DNA from: an uncultured Oscillospiraceae bacterium | GTDB taxonomy: Bacteria; Bacillota; Clostridia; Oscillospirales; Oscillospiraceae | Direction: 5' to 3' | Length of the DNA: 64,000 nt | Assembly: GCA_934569225.1 (NCBI GenBank) | Contig: CAKTKC010000006.1 | Location: forward strand, 55,740 to 119,739 | Part shown: one piece after another, positions 61,229-64,000 of the stretch | Layout of the letters: each line of letters starts with the position of its first letter | How positions within the stretch are numbered: position 1 is the stretch's first letter | Made by a program: the position numbers and the translations under genes | The notes under the pieces: generated by a model | What the model was told of the DNA's origin: nothing | What the model saw: the letters and a program-made list of their open reading frames with translations, nothing else | Databases searched by the model: none

Positions 61229-62329
61229 CTATTTTGTAACGGGAATGCTGACCCGCTTGCTTTCCAGCAGAAGCTCGTCGGTGTCATGATCCAGGACGCC
61301 CAGCACCAGCTCCAGAGAGGTGATGTCCCGAACCCGCTCCACACCCGCGTCATACAGCCACATCTCGCACTTGCCCCAGGCGTCCGGCGCAAGCTCGTCG
61401 AACAGGAACAGCTCAGCGGATTCGCCGTTCACATAGGTTTCCATCGTGTAGAGCCAGATATTCCGCCCGGAATGATTCTCTACCCGGAACCGGAAGGCGC
61501 CGTCCTCGCAAAGCTCGCCCTCGCTGCCCGTGTAGGTAAGGGTGATACCCGCCTCATCCAGAACCGTCGTGCCGCCGCTCTCCACCGACCGGACATAGTT
61601 TTTGTCGGCGCGCAGGGTAATGGGGGGCGTAGCATCCAGCGGATCGTAGTCGCTGGCATCCGTCACTTCCAAACAGAAAGAGAGCTCGCCGATCGTTTCA
61701 ATATTTCCGCTTTCGAGGTCGGTATCGCTGACCCAAATCGAGGTCATTTCCTCCCGCCCCGCTTCCAGCAGGCTGAAAAAGAGACGACCCTCCGTCATGT
61801 AGCCGTTGACGCAGTCCATGCTGCTCATGAGCATAACGTCCTTGTCCGAACCGTTGCGAGCGTAGACGGGAATCTCGTCCGTGTATGTGTCCCCGTCCCG
61901 CCAGTCGGCCACGGCGAGAAGGCCGCCCTTATCGTACAGAACGGTCTGGTGGTGAAAATCCTCCGGGCGAATCACCGCTTCCGTCTCCCAGGTGTCCCCA
62001 TCGTCGCTCCACAGGGAGGACATGCTGCTCACTTTTTCGGTAATGAACTCCGTCAGCACGTACTGCGCCACCATGAACGCGGTCACGATCAGAATCGGCC
62101 AGAGCCACTTGGGGCTGGTCTTTTTCCGCCGGCCGGAATACTGCCTGCATTCTTTTTGCCGGGTGGGGACGCTCCGGCGGACGGGTCTGTCCTCCGGCTG
62201 CTCAATGACCAGCGGCTCCCCCTCGTGGGTGTGCAGGCCGTGGGCGATTTCTTCGGTAAACGGCTCATAGTAGCATTCCCGGCAACGCTTGCCGTTGTAG
62301 GGCGCGCCGCAGCAGGGGCATCTTTTCAT
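61229..62329 (-). CDS. Membrane protein with N-terminal zinc ribbon
   Basis: 366 residues. N-terminal MKRCPCCGAPYNGKRCRECYYEPF is a four-Cys zinc ribbon, followed by a cytoplasmic basic stretch (RRKKTSPKW), one membrane span (about 75-95) and an extracellular region of two beta-rich domains (about 115-235 and 240-366) with FRVENHSGRNIWLYTMETYVNG, reminiscent of DUF4352/Ig-like folds. No enzyme motif. Typical single-gene envelope protein of Clostridia with unknown function. Start at ATG 62329 is the only one that includes the zinc ribbon. Confidence 0.7.
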   Translation of the reverse strand: MKRCPCCGAPYNGKRCRECYYEPFTEEIAHGLHTHEGEPLVIEQPEDRPVRRSVPTRQKECRQYSGRRKKTSPKWLWPILIVTAFMVAQYVLTEFITEKVSSMSSLWSDDGDTWETEAVIRPEDFHHQTVLYDKGGLLAVADWRDGDTYTDEIPVYARNGSDKDVMLMSSMDCVNGYMTEGRLFFSLLEAGREEMTSIWVSDTDLESGNIETIGELSFCLEVTDASDYDPLDATPPITLRADKNYVRSVESGGTTVLDEAGITLTYTGSEGELCEDGAFRFRVENHSGRNIWLYTMETYVNGESAELFLFDELAPDAWGKCEMWLYDAGVERVRDITSLELVLGVLDHDTDELLLESKRVSIPVTK

Positions 62330-62475
62330 TTGGGTTCACACTTCCGCACCGTCCGGTGCCGCCTTCCTTTTGGTTTCTAACTTTAATTGTAACATAGGGG
62401 TCAACCCTCCGCAACAGCATGAACACGGGATTTTTTGCCGTTTCACGGGAAATCTCCCTCTTCATGGCAAAACCG

Positions 62476-62504
62476 TTGCATTCTTCCGTCCGAAACGGTA
62501 TAAT
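62476..62504 (+). promoter_or_regulatory. Promoter of the P1 peptidase gene
   Basis: TTGCAT (62476-62481), 17-base spacer, TATAAT (62499-62504), 28 bases before the ATG. Confidence 0.78.
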
Positions 62505-62531
62505 GTCAAAAAACACTCAGGAGGAATTTTT

Positions 62532-63539
62532 ATGGATTTGAACATCGGCCGTATGCCCCGGGGGCCGCAGAATTCCATCGCTGACGTACCAGGTGTCCGC
62601 GTCGGCCACTGCACCGTGGACGATGAACGGCACAAAACCGGCGTAACGGTGATTTTACCCTGCGAGGACGACATTTTCCGCAGCAAGATGCCCGCGGCTT
62701 ACCACGTTCTCAACGGCTTCGGAAAAACCACGGGACTGATGCAGATCGGGGAGCTGGGGACGCTGGAGACCCCCATCGCCCTGACAAACACCCTGAATGT
62801 GGGACTGGTTCACGACGCCATGGTGGAATACATGTGCCGCCAGGGGGAGCGCCGGGGGTATCCGGTTCTCTCCGTGAACCCCGTGGTGTGCGAGTGCAAC
62901 GACGCGTCCCTGAATGACATCCGTCACCGGGCGGTGGGGCAGGCAGAGGTCTTCGCCGCCATTGCCGCCGCGTCGGCGGACTTTGCTCAGGGTGACGTGG
63001 GCGCGGGGAAGGGCATGACCTGCCATGACCTGAAGGGCGGCATCGGTTCTTCTTCTCGGCTGGTGGAGATCGGCGGGGAGACATTCACCATTGGCGTGCT
63101 GGTTCTGACGAACCACGGGTGTCTGCGGGATCTGACCATCGGCGGGGAGAACGTCGGCAGAGAGATCGAGCGCCGCATCCGGGAGGACAGCCCGGACGAG
63201 GGTAGCTGCATCATGATCGTCGGCACCGACCTGCCCGTCACCTCCCGCCAGCTGGGGCGGATCATCCGCCGGTGCAGCGTGGGGCTTGCCCGGCTGGGCA
63301 GCTACATCGGCCACGGCAGCGGCGAGGTCATGGTTGGCTTTTCCACCGCCAACCGGATTCCGGCACAGGGCGGCTGCCTGAATTTCCGCTGCATCCACGA
63401 GTCCCACATGGACGACGCCTTCCGCGCCGTGGCGGAGGCCACGGAGGAAGCGGTACTGCGCTCCATGCTGGAAGCCCACCCGGTCACGGGCTTCACCGGC
63501 AAGGTGCGCCGGAGCCTTGGCGAATTCTGGCAGCCCTGA
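62532..63539 (+). CDS. P1/S58 family aminopeptidase (DmpA/BapA-like Ntn hydrolase)
   Basis: 335 residues of the DmpA family, enzymes that self-cleave and use the new N-terminal residue as nucleophile to cut N-terminal or beta-amino peptides. Family blocks: NSIADVPGVRVGHCTV, ETPIALTNTLNVG, NPVVCECNDASLND, GAGKGMTCHDLKGGIGSSSR, and the cleavage-site segment GVLVLTNHGCLRDLTIGGENVGRE. In characterised members the residue after that Gly is Ser; here it is Cys197. C-terminal GHGSGEVMVGFSTANR is conserved. GGAGG before ATG 62532. Confidence 0.92.
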   Translation: MDLNIGRMPRGPQNSIADVPGVRVGHCTVDDERHKTGVTVILPCEDDIFRSKMPAAYHVLNGFGKTTGLMQIGELGTLETPIALTNTLNVGLVHDAMVEYMCRQGERRGYPVLSVNPVVCECNDASLNDIRHRAVGQAEVFAAIAAASADFAQGDVGAGKGMTCHDLKGGIGSSSRLVEIGGETFTIGVLVLTNHGCLRDLTIGGENVGREIERRIREDSPDEGSCIMIVGTDLPVTSRQLGRIIRRCSVGLARLGSYIGHGSGEVMVGFSTANRIPAQGGCLNFRCIHESHMDDAFRAVAEATEEAVLRSMLEAHPVTGFTGKVRRSLGEFWQP

Positions 63540-63617
63540 ACAGCGAAAAATCCCTGCGGAATGAAATGGGCGGGGCGCATCAGACAGTTAACAGGCACAG
63601 CAGAATAATTGAACTGC

Positions 63618-63909
63618 ACCCCTTTCCTCTCCCTTTGGGAGAGGTGGCCGAGCGCAGCGAGGACGGAGAGGGGAAACCGGGCTGCAATACCCTCTCATAC
63701 TGAACTCCAATTAAAATCTTTAGAAAAGATTTTAATTGCCCGAAGGGCAAGGAGTTCATATGAGACTTGTTTTGTGATTTCTTTCCTTATAAATCACAAA
63801 ACTGGCAGCGCCATTAGGCGATGCCTTCCTGATTAAAATCAAAGATTTTAATCAGGAAATAGTATCAGTCACCTTCGGTGACAGCTCTCCCAAAGGGAGA
63901 GCCAAGAGG
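63618..63909 (+). repeat. R1 element copy 6, interrupted
   Basis: R1 sequence from CCTTTCCTCTCCCTTTGGG to GGGAGAGCCAAGAGG, split inside CCCTCTCA/GTCACC by the X element at 63698-63864. Without the insertion it would be about 122 bp, like the other copies. Confidence 0.85.
63698..63864. mobile_element. X element copy 2, inserted in R1 copy 6
   Basis: 167 bp beginning TACTGAACTCC and ending GAAATAGTA, flanked by TCA on both sides (63695-63697, 63865-63867), a target duplication relative to intact R1 copies. Inside are AATTAAAATCTTT/AAAGATTTTAATT-type, GCCC/GGGC, TTTTGTGATTT/AAATCACAAAA and CCTGATTAAAATC/GATTTTAATCAGG hairpins. No coding capacity; mobilised in trans if at all. Confidence 0.75.
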
Positions 63910-63933
63910 ATGTACCCGCATTTGGGCGCAAAA

Positions 63934-63964
63934 ACGGAGCGTATCGGTAACCGATACGCTCCGT
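63934..63964. terminator. H hairpin copy 4
   Basis: ACGGAGCGTATCGG-TAA-CCGATACGCTCCGT. Two stem positions differ from copy 1 on both arms. The tail to 64000 resembles the sequence after copies 1 and 2 (CACTATTTTGCGA). Confidence 0.75.
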
Positions 63965-64000
63965 TCACTATTTTGCGATCACCCATCAAAGGGTTGCAGG

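Noticed and set aside
63541..63617. Terminator after the P1 peptidase gene
   Set aside because: An AACAGGCACAG segment resembles the 26261 terminator arm but no matching 3' arm with T run is present.

Overview
The window reads as chromosomal DNA of a GC-rich, low-copy-repeat gut Firmicute, most probably an Oscillospirales/Oscillospiraceae-type Clostridium relative. The reasons are the Gram-positive gene set (YmfF/YmfH peptidase pair, YlxR/YlxQ inside nusA-infB, ThiT, RsbC-type sugar ABC systems without outer-membrane partners), strong AGGAGG ribosome sites, TTGACA/TATAAT promoters, lipoproteins and the absence of any outer-membrane gene. No rRNA, tRNA, CRISPR array, phage or plasmid genes were seen.

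Positions 1-20400 form a carbohydrate and glucuronide island. On the + strand are a glucuronate isomerase (cut by the window edge) and a fructuronate-reductase-like SDR, followed by a starch/maltodextrin module: a surface protein with three CBM26-like domains, a binding protein, two permeases, a GH13 neopullulanase-type enzyme and a LacI regulator. On the - strand a ten-gene operon runs from 19169 down to 9506: a RbsA-type ATPase, permease, binding lipoprotein, second permease, two paralogous duplicated-domain proteins of unknown function, a cytoplasmic Loop-1-type beta-glucuronidase, an SDR and a SnoaL/BaiE-like protein. A divergent AraC regulator sits at its head. I read this as uptake of an intact glucuronide, hydrolysis in the cytoplasm, glucuronate use through the two flanking + strand genes, and possible processing of the released aglycone by the SDR/SnoaL/unknown proteins. 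This is the best candidate in the window for an undescribed system.

Positions 20500-36300 hold lgt with the M16 peptidase pair, prmA, a putative membrane-anchored glycoside hydrolase, a DUF2207 protein, a metY-cysK-rrf2 sulphur operon with a multi-site Rrf2/CymR-type operator region, a duplicated CmpB-type membrane protein, a DUF3021/LytTR pair and a DUF2975 (YoaS)/YozG-type HTH/DUF4173 operon. Positions 36300-46800 contain a candidate small RNA, a small exporter, a HIT protein, TPP-riboswitch-controlled thiT, an SLH protein, a DUF3810 metalloprotease-like protein, rsmG, plsY, rpsO and pnp (with a long leader stem-loop), and two small accessory genes.

Positions 46800-64000 are mostly housekeeping on the - strand: capA, the rimP-nusA-rnpM(ylxR)-ylxQ-infB-rbfA-nrnA-truB-ribF translation/RNA operon, an ECF sigma/anti-sigma-like pair, a murI-udk-HAD-DUF89 operon, a zinc-ribbon membrane protein and a P1-family (DmpA-like) peptidase.

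Four families of small non-coding repeats are interleaved: R1 (about 125 bp, inverted ends, six loci, mostly at gene 3' ends), H (a covarying terminator-like hairpin next to R1), R2 (about 165 bp with inverted ends and a covarying central hairpin, filling gaps inside operons) and X (about 170 bp strings of hairpins; one copy is nested inside an R1 copy with a target duplication).
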